Source: an uncultured Candidatus Melainabacteria bacterium (GTDB taxonomy: Bacteria; Cyanobacteriota; Vampirovibrionia; Gastranaerophilales; Gastranaerophilaceae). From it: a stretch of DNA of 64,000 nt. The notes under the pieces are model-generated. The model saw only the letters and a list, made by a program, of their open reading frames with translations, did no database searches and was not told the DNA's origin. The position numbers and the translations under genes are program-made. Location of the stretch: the NCBI GenBank assembly GCA_934754655.1, contig CAKVIC010000003.1:62001-126000 (forward strand), given 5' to 3'. Positions within the stretch are counted from its first letter, which is position 1, and the number at the start of each line of letters is the position of its first letter. Shown here piece by piece: positions 1 to 9,665 of the stretch.

Positions 1-1706
1 TTCAATTTGGTATCAAAGAAGATGATCCTCGCAACCCTGGGGTTATAGCGGATTGTACTGGTGATAATGCCGGTGATTCAATCGGACCAACAGCTGACGG
101 ATTTGAAACTTATGGTGTAACTGGTGTTGCGCTAGTTAGTTTCATTTTGCTAGGTGTTTTTAAAGATTATCAAATTCAACTTTTAGCTTGGATTTTCACA
201 ATGAGATTCTTGATGATTATTACATCAGTTATCTCTTATTGGTTTAATGGTTTGATTACTAATGTTTATGCTAAGGTAACGAAAAAATTCGATTTTGAAG
301 CTCCTTTAACATCATTAGTATGGATAACTTCAATTTTATCAATTATAATGACATTCTCTGTAAGTAATGCTCTATTGAAAGACCTACCAGAAGGTATGTG
401 GTTAGTTCTTTCTATCATCATTTCTTGCGGAACTTTAGGTGCTGCGTTGATTCCTGAAGCGACAAAAGTCTTTACAAGCCCTAAAGCAAAACATACAAAT
501 GAAGTTGTTGTTGCTTCAAAAGAAGGTGGAGCGTCATTAACAATACTTTCAGGTATTGTATCTGGAAACTTCTCAGGTTTTTGGATTGGCTCAATCGTTG
601 TTTTATTAATGGGATTAGCTTATTTTGCTAGTTTATATATCCCTGAAGAAGCTATGATTTATCCATCAGTATTCGCGTTTGGCTTAGTAGCGTTTGGTTT
701 CTTAGGAATGGGACCTGTAACTATTGCGGTTGATTCTTATGGACCAGTTACAGACAATGCTCAATCAGTTTATGAATTATCTTTGATTGAAGAAATTCCT
801 GATGTAGCAAGCGGTATCGAAAAATACTACGGTTTTAAACCTGACTTTGAAAATGCAAAACGTTATTTAGAAGAAAATGACGGTGCTGGTAATACTTTTA
901 AAGCAACTTCTAAACCTGTACTAATTGGTACAGCCGTGGTTGGTGCAACAACAATGATTTTCTCATTGATTTTAGTTATTAAAGAAACATTGGGTATTCA
1001 ACCTGAAATGATATTAAACTTGTTAAATCCATACACATTGTTAGGATTTATTGCCGGTGGTGCGGTTATTTATTGGTTCTCTGGAGCTTCAATGCAAGCC
1101 GTTACAACCGGAGCTTACTCTGCTGTAGAATTTATCAAGCATAATATCAAATTAGGTGCAGAAGATGATAAATGTGCAAATTTATCAAACTCAAAAGAAG
1201 TTGTAAAAATTTGTACGCAATACGCTCAAAAAGGTATGTATAATATCTTTATAGCATTATTTGGATTTGCGCTTGCGCTTGCGTGTTTATCATCACCTGC
1301 TGGCGAAAACAATATGCCTGTTTCATTCTTTGTAAGTTATTTGATTGCAATTGCGGTATTTGGTTTATTCCAAGCTGTATTTATGGCAAATGCCGGTGGT
1401 TGCTGGGATAACGCAAAGAAAATTGTTGAAGTAGATATGGCTGAAAAAGGAACCGAATTGCATGCAGCAACAGTTGTAGGCGATACAGTTGGTGATCCAT
1501 TCAAGGATACTTCTTCTGTTGCAATGAATCCGATTATCAAATTTACAACATTGTTTGGTTTGCTAGCAATGGAAATTGCGATTAATCCTCAATTCCAAGC
1601 ATACTCAAAAACTGTTGGTTGGATAATCTTAGCAATTGCTATTGTGTTCGTAATTCGTTCATTCTACGCAATGCGTATTCCACAAAGAAAAGAAGAAAAT
1701 AAATAG
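1..1706 (+). CDS. hppA: Membrane-bound ion-translocating pyrophosphatase, 5' end outside window
   Basis: This gene couples hydrolysis of pyrophosphate to H+ or Na+ pumping across the cytoplasmic membrane. The reading frame is open from base 3, so the start lies upstream of the window. The first visible residues carry the family loop DDPRNPGVIADCTGDNAGDS, whose acidic residues bind Mg-pyrophosphate, and the late loop GDTVGDPFKDTS is also present. Many hydrophobic segments alternate between them, and 568 residues are visible of a family that usually has 650-800. The sequence GNTFKA has lysine where K+-dependent enzymes have alanine (GNTTAA), which by established family knowledge predicts a K+-independent enzyme. 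Pumped ion cannot be decided. The gene ends at a bidirectional terminator shared with the convergent glycosyltransferase. Confidence 0.95.
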   Translation, partial: QFGIKEDDPRNPGVIADCTGDNAGDSIGPTADGFETYGVTGVALVSFILLGVFKDYQIQLLAWIFTMRFLMIITSVISYWFNGLITNVYAKVTKKFDFEAPLTSLVWITSILSIIMTFSVSNALLKDLPEGMWLVLSIIISCGTLGAALIPEATKVFTSPKAKHTNEVVVASKEGGASLTILSGIVSGNFSGFWIGSIVVLLMGLAYFASLYIPEEAMIYPSVFAFGLVAFGFLGMGPVTIAVDSYGPVTDNAQSVYELSLIEEIPDVASGIEKYYGFKPDFENAKRYLEENDGAGNTFKATSKPVLIGTAVVGATTMIFSLILVIKETLGIQPEMILNLLNPYTLLGFIAGGAVIYWFSGASMQAVTTGAYSAVEFIKHNIKLGAEDDKCANLSNSKEVVKICTQYAQKGMYNIFIALFGFALALACLSSPAGENNMPVSFFVSYLIAIAVFGLFQAVFMANAGGCWDNAKKIVEVDMAEKGTELHAATVVGDTVGDPFKDTSSVAMNPIIKFTTLFGLLAMEIAINPQFQAYSKTVGWIILAIAIVFVIRSFYAMRIPQRKEENK

Positions 1707-1736
1707 TGGATTTTATCTGTATTTAATGGTTAAAAA

Positions 1737-1764
1737 ATGGGGGTGACTGAAAAGTCACCCCCAT
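1737..1764. terminator. Bidirectional rho-independent terminator
   Basis: A perfect 12-bp stem (ATGGGGGTGACT / AGTCACCCCCAT) with a GAAA loop is preceded by six A and followed by a T-run. It serves both hppA (+) and the convergent glycosyltransferase (-). Confidence 0.92.
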
Positions 1765-1777
1765 TAGTTTTTTAAAA

Positions 1778-4717
1778 CTACGCGATGGTAGAAAGTTCTT
1801 TACCAGAAATTTCTTCTGTATCAAAATCACTATCCATATCGTAATCTTCATTTAAATCATCATCTTCATATATTTCATCAACGTCATTAGCTAATGCAAC
1901 GCTTTGAGCATTTGAGATTTCTGAAGGTTTTACATTTTTATTGCTATTATATAAAGCATAACCTGCTCCTGCTAATGCAAGTCCGCCTGTAATTCCTAAA
2001 GTCCATTTTCCACCTTTTGAACCAAAGAATTTTTTTATTTTAGCCATAAATCCAGTAGCTTCAGGAGGTGCGCTTGTTTGTCCTGTTTGTTTTGCTGTTG
2101 CATCTTCACCACGTTTAATTGCTTTCTGGCAACTTTCGCGAAGTTTTGCAAGCAAAGTATCACTTTCTTGGATTTCTTTTCCATCTGCGTTAAAGTGAGT
2201 CTTTCTGTATTTTGCCGCAGAGCTGATATTTTCTTGACCATGCAAAGCGGTATTATCTTCCCAACCCATGCCCATATTTACAAGATTCTTTAAAATTTCA
2301 TTAGGAACATTTGTTCCTCTATCTTTTATTCCTCTATCTTTTATTGCTCTATCAAAACAAGACACTGTTTCGCTAATTATAATTTCATCTTGATAAGGAC
2401 GTAAAACCTCTTTATATTTTTGCATCAAATCATAATCAGTACGGATTTTTTCCATCAAATTTTCGTCTTTTAATTCAATATTTTTAGTAAGTTTTTCTTT
2501 TGCAATAATTTCATTTTTGAAAGCTTTAACATCATTTTCAAATTTAGTTTTTAAATCACCTTCAAGGATTTTTCCAATTTCTTCTTCTGTCATATTGAAT
2601 TCATGCACAGTTTTATAACCGGTTGCTTTAGCTTTTTCGGCCTCATTTGCCGGATCAAAGTTCTTTTGTGCTAAACCTTGACAATTAGCAACAATTGGAG
2701 AAGAAAATACTTTCATAGATTCTAAGTCAGTTAATTCGCAAGGCGCAGTTCTTGATAGTATTACTGAATAATCAGCAGCACTTGCCAATGGTTTGTTTGG
2801 CGCAAAACCTTCAATATATGCAAAACGTCCACGCATTATAGGATCTGATTCCATTCTGTTAAGAATGTTTTTGATTTTTATTGCTTCAGGATCGCTCACA
2901 TTATTAAAAGCTCCACCCATGATTAAAACTGTGTTTGGATCATTTTTGCCAGCAGTTTTAACATATCTTTCAAACGCTTCAAGAGTTGAGTCAAAAGATT
3001 TTTGATAATCGCCTCTGCCCCATGATACAAAAAGTTTAACATCTTCTTTTTTCTCTAACTTATCGATATAGGTAGGATCAATGTAGCCATGAACCTTTAC
3101 GTCGCGATTACCAAGCCCCGCTATTAACATACTGAAATCTTTTTGATGTTCAGATGTTGATAATTTGCTTAATACTTCTGGGTCAAATCGTCTTAGCAAA
3201 TTAATCTTATTTTGTCGTTTAACTTCTCTAAAATGCTCAAGAGCTTTATCAGAATTAATTTTATCCTTATCAAAGGCAACATAAGGATGTATTTTAAACC
3301 CATCTTGACCTTTAATTTTTACATCAGGCGCAAGAGTCTGTTCTTTGCTGTAACCAGGAAGCCCCGGTAAAGTATATGGGTTAAGCCCTTCATCGACAAA
3401 ACCATTTAAAATACCGATAAAACGTCCATCCTTTTGCAATTCTTTTAACATAGCTCTATTGGCAGGTGCTAAATTTGGATTGTCAGCTAAAGCTTTTGCA
3501 TATTTTTCGGAAACAGTTGAAATCGTTGGCACATAGCCTAGTTTTGCATAATACATTGTATTTCTAAATGGGCTAACACGACCCATATCATCAAGACATT
3601 CTTTAGGCAATAAACTTTTGAAATAACTTGATTGATTTCCGTTTTTCATTGCTGCTGCAAAATCCGGATCCTTTTCGATAGCATTTCTTAACTCTTTATC
3701 TGCTATATTAACAAACATGTTCATATAATCTGTTGCTTGAATATAACCGTCACCAGCGTTATGAACTATCATTGTTGGCTTTTTACCTTTCCAAAATTCT
3801 TCGCCTTTAACAGCTTTTTGCGCCATATATTCAGTTGCATAAGAGACTTGAGAATCATTCATTACAATAGTTGCCGGATCAAACTTGTTACCATCTTCAC
3901 TTGCTACTTCACAAATTCTTTCCATCATCTCAATCATGGCTTTGGAAGATTTAGCATAAGGATCACCTTTCCAGGATTGAGAAAGATTACCATGAGTAGT
4001 TGCATAACTTCCGTCACCATAAGGTTCAAGCATGCCTGCTGTCATATCGGTAAAAATTTTGAAATCATGAGTTTTAAATACTTCATTTTTTGCAGGATCA
4101 TATCTCAAAACACGGTATAACTTAATTTCAGACTCGCCTAAACCGCCAAAATCCATCATTTTTTTATCAACACCTGTAACATCTTCTAATATGTGAATCA
4201 TGTTATTATCAGGCTTAAACCCTTTGCCTTGTGCGTTAAAGTATTCCGTTGCATTAGCATAGTTAACGTATTTAGGGTCTTTTGTCATAAAAGGTTTATC
4301 TTCAAACGGCTTAAACGGGCTATCATCAGGCAAATCTTTAGGAATTATATCTACCCTAATATTGCTAACATTACCGGAATTTGTGTCATAATCACGTTTT
4401 GCATTGTAAATATGATCTACAAAAACTTTGTCTTTTTGAGCCCAAAACTCCCTCGAATTTTTGTCAGGAATTTCTGCTTCTTCTGAAATTTTTAAAGAAC
4501 GCATATCGTCCATAACAGTTGCAACACCACCTTTTTGAAAATAAGGTTTGCTCTCTGCCATTAAAAAAATGGCTTGTTTTTTGTTTCCAGCTTTAAATGT
4601 AATGCTGGATAAACCATTTTGTTCAGGTTGCAAATTTTGCGGTTCCGTAACCTTAGCACTTCTTCTCAAACTACTTGTCTTAGTCAAGTAATTAGCTTTA
4701 ATCGGATTTATTCTCAT
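1778..4717 (-). CDS. Glycogen/starch-synthase-like (GT5) glycosyltransferase with C-terminal membrane anchor
   Basis: This 979-residue protein is about twice the usual size of a GlgA-type synthase. The N-terminal GT-B half shows FLMAESKPYFQKGGVATVM, like the nucleotide-sugar-binding KxGG region of glycogen synthases. The C-terminal half shows LFVSWGRGDYQKSFDSTLEA and SRTAPCELTDLESM, which aligns by eye with the SRFEPCGLTQLE region. In that alignment the usual first glutamate is alanine, so activity is in question. Near the end is a Gly/Ala-rich membrane segment (GITGGLALAGAGYALY) followed by a very acidic tail. The start at ATG 4717 is chosen because AGGGGGA lies 4-5 bases upstream; a GTG start at 4753 is possible. 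ITFKAG occurs at residues 39-44. Substrate is not known. Confidence 0.72.
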   Translation of the reverse strand: MRINPIKANYLTKTSSLRRSAKVTEPQNLQPEQNGLSSITFKAGNKKQAIFLMAESKPYFQKGGVATVMDDMRSLKISEEAEIPDKNSREFWAQKDKVFVDHIYNAKRDYDTNSGNVSNIRVDIIPKDLPDDSPFKPFEDKPFMTKDPKYVNYANATEYFNAQGKGFKPDNNMIHILEDVTGVDKKMMDFGGLGESEIKLYRVLRYDPAKNEVFKTHDFKIFTDMTAGMLEPYGDGSYATTHGNLSQSWKGDPYAKSSKAMIEMMERICEVASEDGNKFDPATIVMNDSQVSYATEYMAQKAVKGEEFWKGKKPTMIVHNAGDGYIQATDYMNMFVNIADKELRNAIEKDPDFAAAMKNGNQSSYFKSLLPKECLDDMGRVSPFRNTMYYAKLGYVPTISTVSEKYAKALADNPNLAPANRAMLKELQKDGRFIGILNGFVDEGLNPYTLPGLPGYSKEQTLAPDVKIKGQDGFKIHPYVAFDKDKINSDKALEHFREVKRQNKINLLRRFDPEVLSKLSTSEHQKDFSMLIAGLGNRDVKVHGYIDPTYIDKLEKKEDVKLFVSWGRGDYQKSFDSTLEAFERYVKTAGKNDPNTVLIMGGAFNNVSDPEAIKIKNILNRMESDPIMRGRFAYIEGFAPNKPLASAADYSVILSRTAPCELTDLESMKVFSSPIVANCQGLAQKNFDPANEAEKAKATGYKTVHEFNMTEEEIGKILEGDLKTKFENDVKAFKNEIIAKEKLTKNIELKDENLMEKIRTDYDLMQKYKEVLRPYQDEIIISETVSCFDRAIKDRGIKDRGTNVPNEILKNLVNMGMGWEDNTALHGQENISSAAKYRKTHFNADGKEIQESDTLLAKLRESCQKAIKRGEDATAKQTGQTSAPPEATGFMAKIKKFFGSKGGKWTLGITGGLALAGAGYALYNSNKNVKPSEISNAQSVALANDVDEIYEDDDLNEDYDMDSDFDTEEISGKELSTIA

Positions 4718-4759
4718 ATTTCCCCCTAGCGCACTTGCACTTGATACACTCACAATACT

Positions 4760-4787
4760 ATTAAACCATATAAATATCTTTTTTCAA
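4760..4787 (-). promoter_or_regulatory. Candidate promoter of the glycosyltransferase gene
   Basis: TTGAAA (4782-4787) and TTTAAT (4760-4765) are separated by 16 bp on the minus strand, about 45 bp ahead of the chosen start codon. The match is fair but AT-rich background makes it uncertain. Confidence 0.4.
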
Positions 4788-4870
4788 TAGCCTGTGGGGG
4801 AATTATTAAGAATCTTTAAGCGAAATTTGGCTACAAAGAGTAAAAAGCAAACTATGTATCAAAAAAATGT

Positions 4871-6544
4871 TTAGAAGAAAAATCTATCTCGTCTTTTATA
4901 TTTTTCACCATTTTTCTTATAAAAATCTTTTATAATATTTTCAATTAATTCATCAAAATGTTCAGTATTACCACTGATATTTTTAGTAGCATCTAATTTA
5001 GGATTCCATTCTCCTTTTAATTCTTTTGTACCATCAAGATTATGTTTTGTTCCAAACTCAATCATACAATTTATGATATGTCTAAAACATTCTTTTTTGC
5101 CTTCATCGTCTTTGCCCCAACCATCACCATATTCATTATCAATTTGGTTCAACAAATCACCAGAATTGCAGAAAATACCTTTTTCTAGCATATTTTGTCT
5201 TCTTACAAATCCAACAATAAATGGAACAATTGTATCGGCATTTTGTCTACCAATAATGCGTTTTACTTTTTCTATTTCACTATCATTGGTATATCCTGAT
5301 AGAAGTTTGCAAACCTCTTGTCCATCTTTATATGCGCTTGTATTTTTTATACTTGATTCACCTTTAAAGGTTATTTCTGATTTTTTTTCATTTTTAATTT
5401 TTGAAATTTCAGAAATTGTACCCAAATGTTCATTTTTCAATGATGATTGACATTTTTTAGTACAAAGATCTTTAACAGCGCTATCTCCAAAACCATCAAA
5501 TTTTTCTTTCAATTTTGATTCAACATTTTGCGCTGATACAAGTCTTAAAGCTACGTATAAATTGTTAAATCTTTCCACTACAACTTTTTTAGGTGTTGCT
5601 GGATTGTTTACATCATTTAATTCTTGTTTTAAGGTCTTAATTTTTTGACGAGCATCACTATTTTTAATAGTATCTTCTATCTCATTAGCTTCATTAATCA
5701 ATCTAGACATAGTTTCGGTAACAATTTCTTTTTGACAATCTGATTCATCAATCAAATATTCAATAAAAGATTTATTTTTACAATTTTGGTTGCCAAAACT
5801 AATTATTTGTAAGATATTCTGCTTATTACTATTATCAATTATACTAGATAATATTTTTTCATTAGAATCAAATTTTTCTCCTTTTTTGTATTTAACTAAA
5901 GCTTTTTCAAAAGCGTTCCAATCATCAATTTTAAATTCCGACTTAATCAATCCGGCACGTTTAAGTTCATCTTCGCTTATGTTATAAGAGTTTCCATTTT
6001 TGATTATGTAAGTAATAAACGCGTCTTTTACGTCCGCATTATTCATTGCATTGTTATATGCAGATTTTAATATTTCAATTCTTTCAGATGCAGAAAGTTT
6101 ACCATCAGAAACTTTATTTATTGCTTCTTTTATGCTCTTTTTGATATCTTCATTATCATCAAAAACATGTGCTGATAAAAGTTTGTTCAATGTGTTTTTC
6201 ATATCACTAATCGATTTATTCTCATCAGCTGTAATTTTTGAAGAACTTCCGTCACTAGAAGTATTATTCACAGTAGAATTAAGCACATCACCTATAGTTT
6301 CACTATTACCTCTATTCACAAAAGAATAACCGGGTACTGGCACTGCACTTAAAGGATTACTCATATTTGCTCGAGTAAATGATTCAAAATCTTGTAAATT
6401 CAAAGAATTTGAAAAACAACTATTTGGAAACACTCCGATATTATGAAAACCTTTTTCTGCAGCGAACCTCCAAAGAAAATTATTTACCGTTAATCCGGCT
6501 ATATGATATGGATCAATGTTAAAAATATCATTGTATAGAGTCAT
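4871..6544 (-). CDS. Uncharacterised 557-residue protein
   Basis: I do not recognise the family. The start ATG at 6544 has a clear AAGGAGAG site just upstream. There is no signal peptide or membrane segment. The sequence has a serine- and asparagine-rich linker around residues 85-115, long charged helical stretches, and scattered cysteines in the C-terminal half. A short SEITFKGE motif lies near residue 395, similar to short FK motifs in neighbouring proteins, but its internal position makes it weaker evidence. The extreme C-terminus is basic and aromatic (RRDRFFF). The gene follows a small unknown gene on the same strand and precedes the glycosyltransferase. It is probably cytoplasmic. Confidence 0.75.
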   Translation of the reverse strand: MTLYNDIFNIDPYHIAGLTVNNFLWRFAAEKGFHNIGVFPNSCFSNSLNLQDFESFTRANMSNPLSAVPVPGYSFVNRGNSETIGDVLNSTVNNTSSDGSSSKITADENKSISDMKNTLNKLLSAHVFDDNEDIKKSIKEAINKVSDGKLSASERIEILKSAYNNAMNNADVKDAFITYIIKNGNSYNISEDELKRAGLIKSEFKIDDWNAFEKALVKYKKGEKFDSNEKILSSIIDNSNKQNILQIISFGNQNCKNKSFIEYLIDESDCQKEIVTETMSRLINEANEIEDTIKNSDARQKIKTLKQELNDVNNPATPKKVVVERFNNLYVALRLVSAQNVESKLKEKFDGFGDSAVKDLCTKKCQSSLKNEHLGTISEISKIKNEKKSEITFKGESSIKNTSAYKDGQEVCKLLSGYTNDSEIEKVKRIIGRQNADTIVPFIVGFVRRQNMLEKGIFCNSGDLLNQIDNEYGDGWGKDDEGKKECFRHIINCMIEFGTKHNLDGTKELKGEWNPKLDATKNISGNTEHFDELIENIIKDFYKKNGEKYKRRDRFFF

Positions 6545-6736
6545 CTTACTCTCCTTATCTTTATTAAATTATCCCTTTTGCCTGAAATTTTATATTCCCT
6601 TACTTATATAAAGTATTTTAAGGTCTAAAAATTGCTTAATTTTAAAAGATTGTAAAGATTTTGTTACAAAACGAGGATAAATAAAAAAGAGAAATACTCT
6701 ATTTTATAGCACTTTTAATAAAAGTGTTTAATATTT

Positions 6737-6931
6737 TTATTTAATAAATTGATATTTGCTTATGGTTGTTGATTTTAAATTACTTGAAACATCCTCAATT
6801 TTGTTTGCTAAAAAATTAGTTAAATCAAAGTTAGGATTTGTAACAAAAGCTTTTGTGTCAACTTTTCTTAAAATTTCATTTGATAATAATATTTTTGTTA
6901 CAACTTCTTCGTTAGATAATTCTTTTAGCAT
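6737..6931 (-). CDS. Small hypothetical protein (64 residues)
   Basis: A short open frame starts with ATG at 6931, preceded by GGAAAA seven bases upstream; an in-frame TTG at 6943 is an alternative. The product is charged and predicted helical (MLKELSNEEVVTKILLSNE), with no signal peptide, membrane segment or recognisable motif. A frame on the opposite strand is of similar length but lacks a ribosome-binding site and has poorer amino acid composition. The gene lies upstream of the 557-residue unknown gene on the same strand. Function unknown, and it may not be real. Confidence 0.42.
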   Translation of the reverse strand: MLKELSNEEVVTKILLSNEILRKVDTKAFVTNPNFDLTNFLANKIEDVSSNLKSTTISKYQFIK

Positions 6932-7161
6932 GACTTTTTCCAATATTTTAAATAAAAAATTAAAAATTACATAAAATTTTGATGTAATTACTTTAACATA
7001 AAAAATTTTAAAACAATATAGATTATGTTTTTAATTATACTTTTTATATCCATTCTACTTTAAATCTCTTATTGACTTATTGACTTAAAAGCTAATATAA
7101 TTTATTTAAAATACAAATGTTTTACAAAAAAAAGATTTAAAATAAAATTAGGTTAAAAAAT

Positions 7162-8205
7162 ATGTTATTATCAGAATTTGATTATGAGTTACCCGAAGAA
7201 TTAATAGCACAAAAACCTTGTGAAAAACGTGAAAATTCTAGGATGATGGTTTTAAAGCGTAAAGAACATGAAATTTTACACAAACATTTTTACGATATAG
7301 TTGATTTGCTTGATGAAAATTGTGTTTTAATTTTAAATAATACAAAGGTTTTACCTGCAAGACTTTATGGATTCAAAGATACAGGAGCTAAAATAGAAGT
7401 ATTTTTGCTAAAACAACGCGAAGATAATACTTGGGAAGTGCTAATTCGACCATCAAAAAGAGTTAGAACAGGAACCGTTTTAAAAGTTAGCGAAGAACTT
7501 TCTGTAGAAATTATCATGCCACTTCCTGATGACGGCAAATGGGTTGTTAAAATGTTATGCGAAGGGGATTTATTACCAATTTTACACAAAGTTGGAAATA
7601 TTCCACTTCCACCATACATAGAACGAAAAATGGCTGATTCAGAGTTAAAAAAATTAGACTTTGAACGCTATCAAACTGTTTATGCAAAAAACGAAGGCTC
7701 CGTTGCCGCTCCAACTGCAGGCTTACATTTTACTCAAGAAATTCTAAAGAAACTTGCAGAAAAAGGCGTTTCTATTGGTTATATTACTTTAAATGTTGGT
7801 ATCGGAACTTTTAGACCTGTAAAATGTGATAATATTTTAAATCATCACATGGATTCTGAAATTTTTGAGATATCTCAAGAAACAGCAGATTTAATTAATA
7901 ATGCTAAAAAAGCTGGGAAAAAACTTGTTGCAGTTGGCACCACAACAGTTAGAACTTTAGAAACCGCATACAAGCTGTTTGGAGAAGTAAAAGCTTGCAA
8001 AGCAGCATCAGAATTGTTTATTTATCCGCCTTACGATTTTAAAGTCGTTGATAGTTTAATAACTAATTTTCACTTACCAAAATCAACGCTATTGATGCTC
8101 GTGAGCGCGCTTGCAACAAAAGATTTTATTTTTGACGCATACAAAGAAGCAATTGAAAACAAATATCGTTTTTATAGTTATGGCGATTGTATGTTTATTG
8201 ATTAG
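7162..8205 (+). CDS. queA: S-adenosylmethionine:tRNA ribosyltransferase-isomerase
   Basis: QueA transfers and isomerises the ribosyl moiety of SAM onto 7-aminomethyl-7-deazaguanine in tRNA, giving epoxyqueuosine at the wobble position. The 347-residue length matches the family. It begins LSEFDYELPEELIAQKP and contains the conserved LILNNTKVLPARL, SVAAPTAGLHFT and ITNFHLPKSTLLMLVSA motifs. It is cytoplasmic and lies 21 bp upstream of murC on the same strand, so the two are probably co-transcribed. Queuosine hypermodifies GUN anticodons, which do not include the tRNA-Phe downstream. Confidence 0.97.
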   Translation: MLLSEFDYELPEELIAQKPCEKRENSRMMVLKRKEHEILHKHFYDIVDLLDENCVLILNNTKVLPARLYGFKDTGAKIEVFLLKQREDNTWEVLIRPSKRVRTGTVLKVSEELSVEIIMPLPDDGKWVVKMLCEGDLLPILHKVGNIPLPPYIERKMADSELKKLDFERYQTVYAKNEGSVAAPTAGLHFTQEILKKLAEKGVSIGYITLNVGIGTFRPVKCDNILNHHMDSEIFEISQETADLINNAKKAGKKLVAVGTTTVRTLETAYKLFGEVKACKAASELFIYPPYDFKVVDSLITNFHLPKSTLLMLVSALATKDFIFDAYKEAIENKYRFYSYGDCMFID

Positions 8206-8226
8206 TTTTTGAATTAAGAGGTTAAT

Positions 8227-9567
8227 ATGAATCATTATCATTTTATAGCAATTGGTGGTATTGGAATGAGCGGTTTAGCTAAATATCTGCTTGAAGAAGG
8301 GCATACTGTTTCAGGTTCCGATATTGAAGATAGTAAATACATAAAAGCTTTGCGTGAACTAGGAGCAAAAGTCTATATTGGACATGACGAAAATAATTTA
8401 CCGCCAAACTCCATTGTTGTTGTAAGTACCGCAATTAAAGAAACCAATCCGGAATTAATAAAAGCTAAAAAATTGGGATTAACTATACATCACCGTTCTG
8501 ATTTATTGGCAGAAATTGCAAAATCTGCACAAGATAATGGTAAATGCTTTATCGGTTTTTCTGGAACACATGGCAAAACCACAACTAGTGGCATGGCATC
8601 CTATGTTTTAGAAGAAGGGAAACTAGAACCAGCATTTGTAGTTGGTGGAATTGTTCCCGAAGTTCATACTAACGCTCAGCACAAAAACGGTAATCAATTT
8701 ATTGCAGAACTTGATGAAAGTGACGGTACAATTGTTAAATATCATCCTAATATTTTGGTTATAAACAATATTGAAGAAGACCATTTAGATTTTTATAAAA
8801 ATGGAATGAGCGATTTAATAAAAACTTTTGATAAAGAAATCGCTCAATCAAAAAAGGTTTTAATAAATAATGACAATAATGGAACAAATTTGTTAGCCGG
8901 TAATTTTATTACTTTTGGATTAAAAAACGCTGAGTATATGGCAAAAAATATTGTTTCAAATCCAGAAGGCATCACTTTCGATTTTTATCATAATGATGAA
9001 TTTATTGTTGAAATAAAAATCCAATTAACAGGAAAGCATAACGTTTACAACACTTTAGCTGTTTTATCGGCATTGATGGAAGCTGGAGTAAATGTTGTTA
9101 ACTTAAAACCACATTTTTTAACATTTACCGGCATGGGGCGTAGATTTCAGAAAGTTGGTGAAATAAATGGCATAAAATTGTATGATGATTATGCACATCA
9201 CCCAACTGAAATTAAAGCAACACTTGATTCTGCAGCAACCAAATTTGGCAAAGAAAATATTGTTGCAGTTTTTCAACCACACCGTTATACACGTTTAAAA
9301 GGCTTGTGGAAAGAATTTGAACACGCTTTTGAAAATGCAAAAAGAGTTATAGTTACCGATGTTTACGCAGCTTCAGAAAACCCAATAGAAGGGATTACGG
9401 GCGAAAATTTCGCAAAATGTTTAGAAAAAGCGGAGTATATTGGCGGAAATATAAAAACTGTTGCCGAAAAACTTTTACCAACCTTAAAACAAACAGATGT
9501 TGTTATTGGTATGGGCGCAGGCACAATAACTACCTTAGGAAAAGATTTAATGTCCTTTAAAAATTAG
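8227..9567 (+). CDS. murC: UDP-N-acetylmuramate--L-alanine ligase
   Basis: MurC adds L-alanine to UDP-MurNAc in an ATP-dependent step of peptidoglycan precursor synthesis in the cytoplasm. The 446-residue protein starts HYHFIAIGGIGMSGLAKYLL, the Rossmann-like UDP-binding motif. The ATP-binding loop is FSGTHGKTTTS near residue 117, and the central ligase signature ELDESDGT and the later YDDYAHHPTEIKATL motif are intact. An AAGAGG ribosome-binding site sits seven bases before the ATG. It is not followed by murB, ddl or ftsQ as in the classical dcw cluster, and murA lies about 45 kb away in this window. Confidence 0.97.
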   Translation: MNHYHFIAIGGIGMSGLAKYLLEEGHTVSGSDIEDSKYIKALRELGAKVYIGHDENNLPPNSIVVVSTAIKETNPELIKAKKLGLTIHHRSDLLAEIAKSAQDNGKCFIGFSGTHGKTTTSGMASYVLEEGKLEPAFVVGGIVPEVHTNAQHKNGNQFIAELDESDGTIVKYHPNILVINNIEEDHLDFYKNGMSDLIKTFDKEIAQSKKVLINNDNNGTNLLAGNFITFGLKNAEYMAKNIVSNPEGITFDFYHNDEFIVEIKIQLTGKHNVYNTLAVLSALMEAGVNVVNLKPHFLTFTGMGRRFQKVGEINGIKLYDDYAHHPTEIKATLDSAATKFGKENIVAVFQPHRYTRLKGLWKEFEHAFENAKRVIVTDVYAASENPIEGITGENFAKCLEKAEYIGGNIKTVAEKLLPTLKQTDVVIGMGAGTITTLGKDLMSFKN

Positions 9568-9606
9568 TATTTTAGGCGGTTTAAGCTGTTAAACTGTAAT
9601 ACCTAC

Positions 9607-9634
9607 TTGAAATATAAGGTTATTATGCTATTAT
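9607..9634 (+). promoter_or_regulatory. Candidate infC promoter, extended -10
   Basis: TTGAAA (9607-9612), a 16-bp spacer and TATTAT (9629-9634) preceded by TG at 9626-9627. It lies about 30 bp upstream of the infC ribosome-binding site. Confidence 0.55.
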
Positions 9635-9665
9635 AAATCATGTAAAACTTAATATAGGAGACAAA

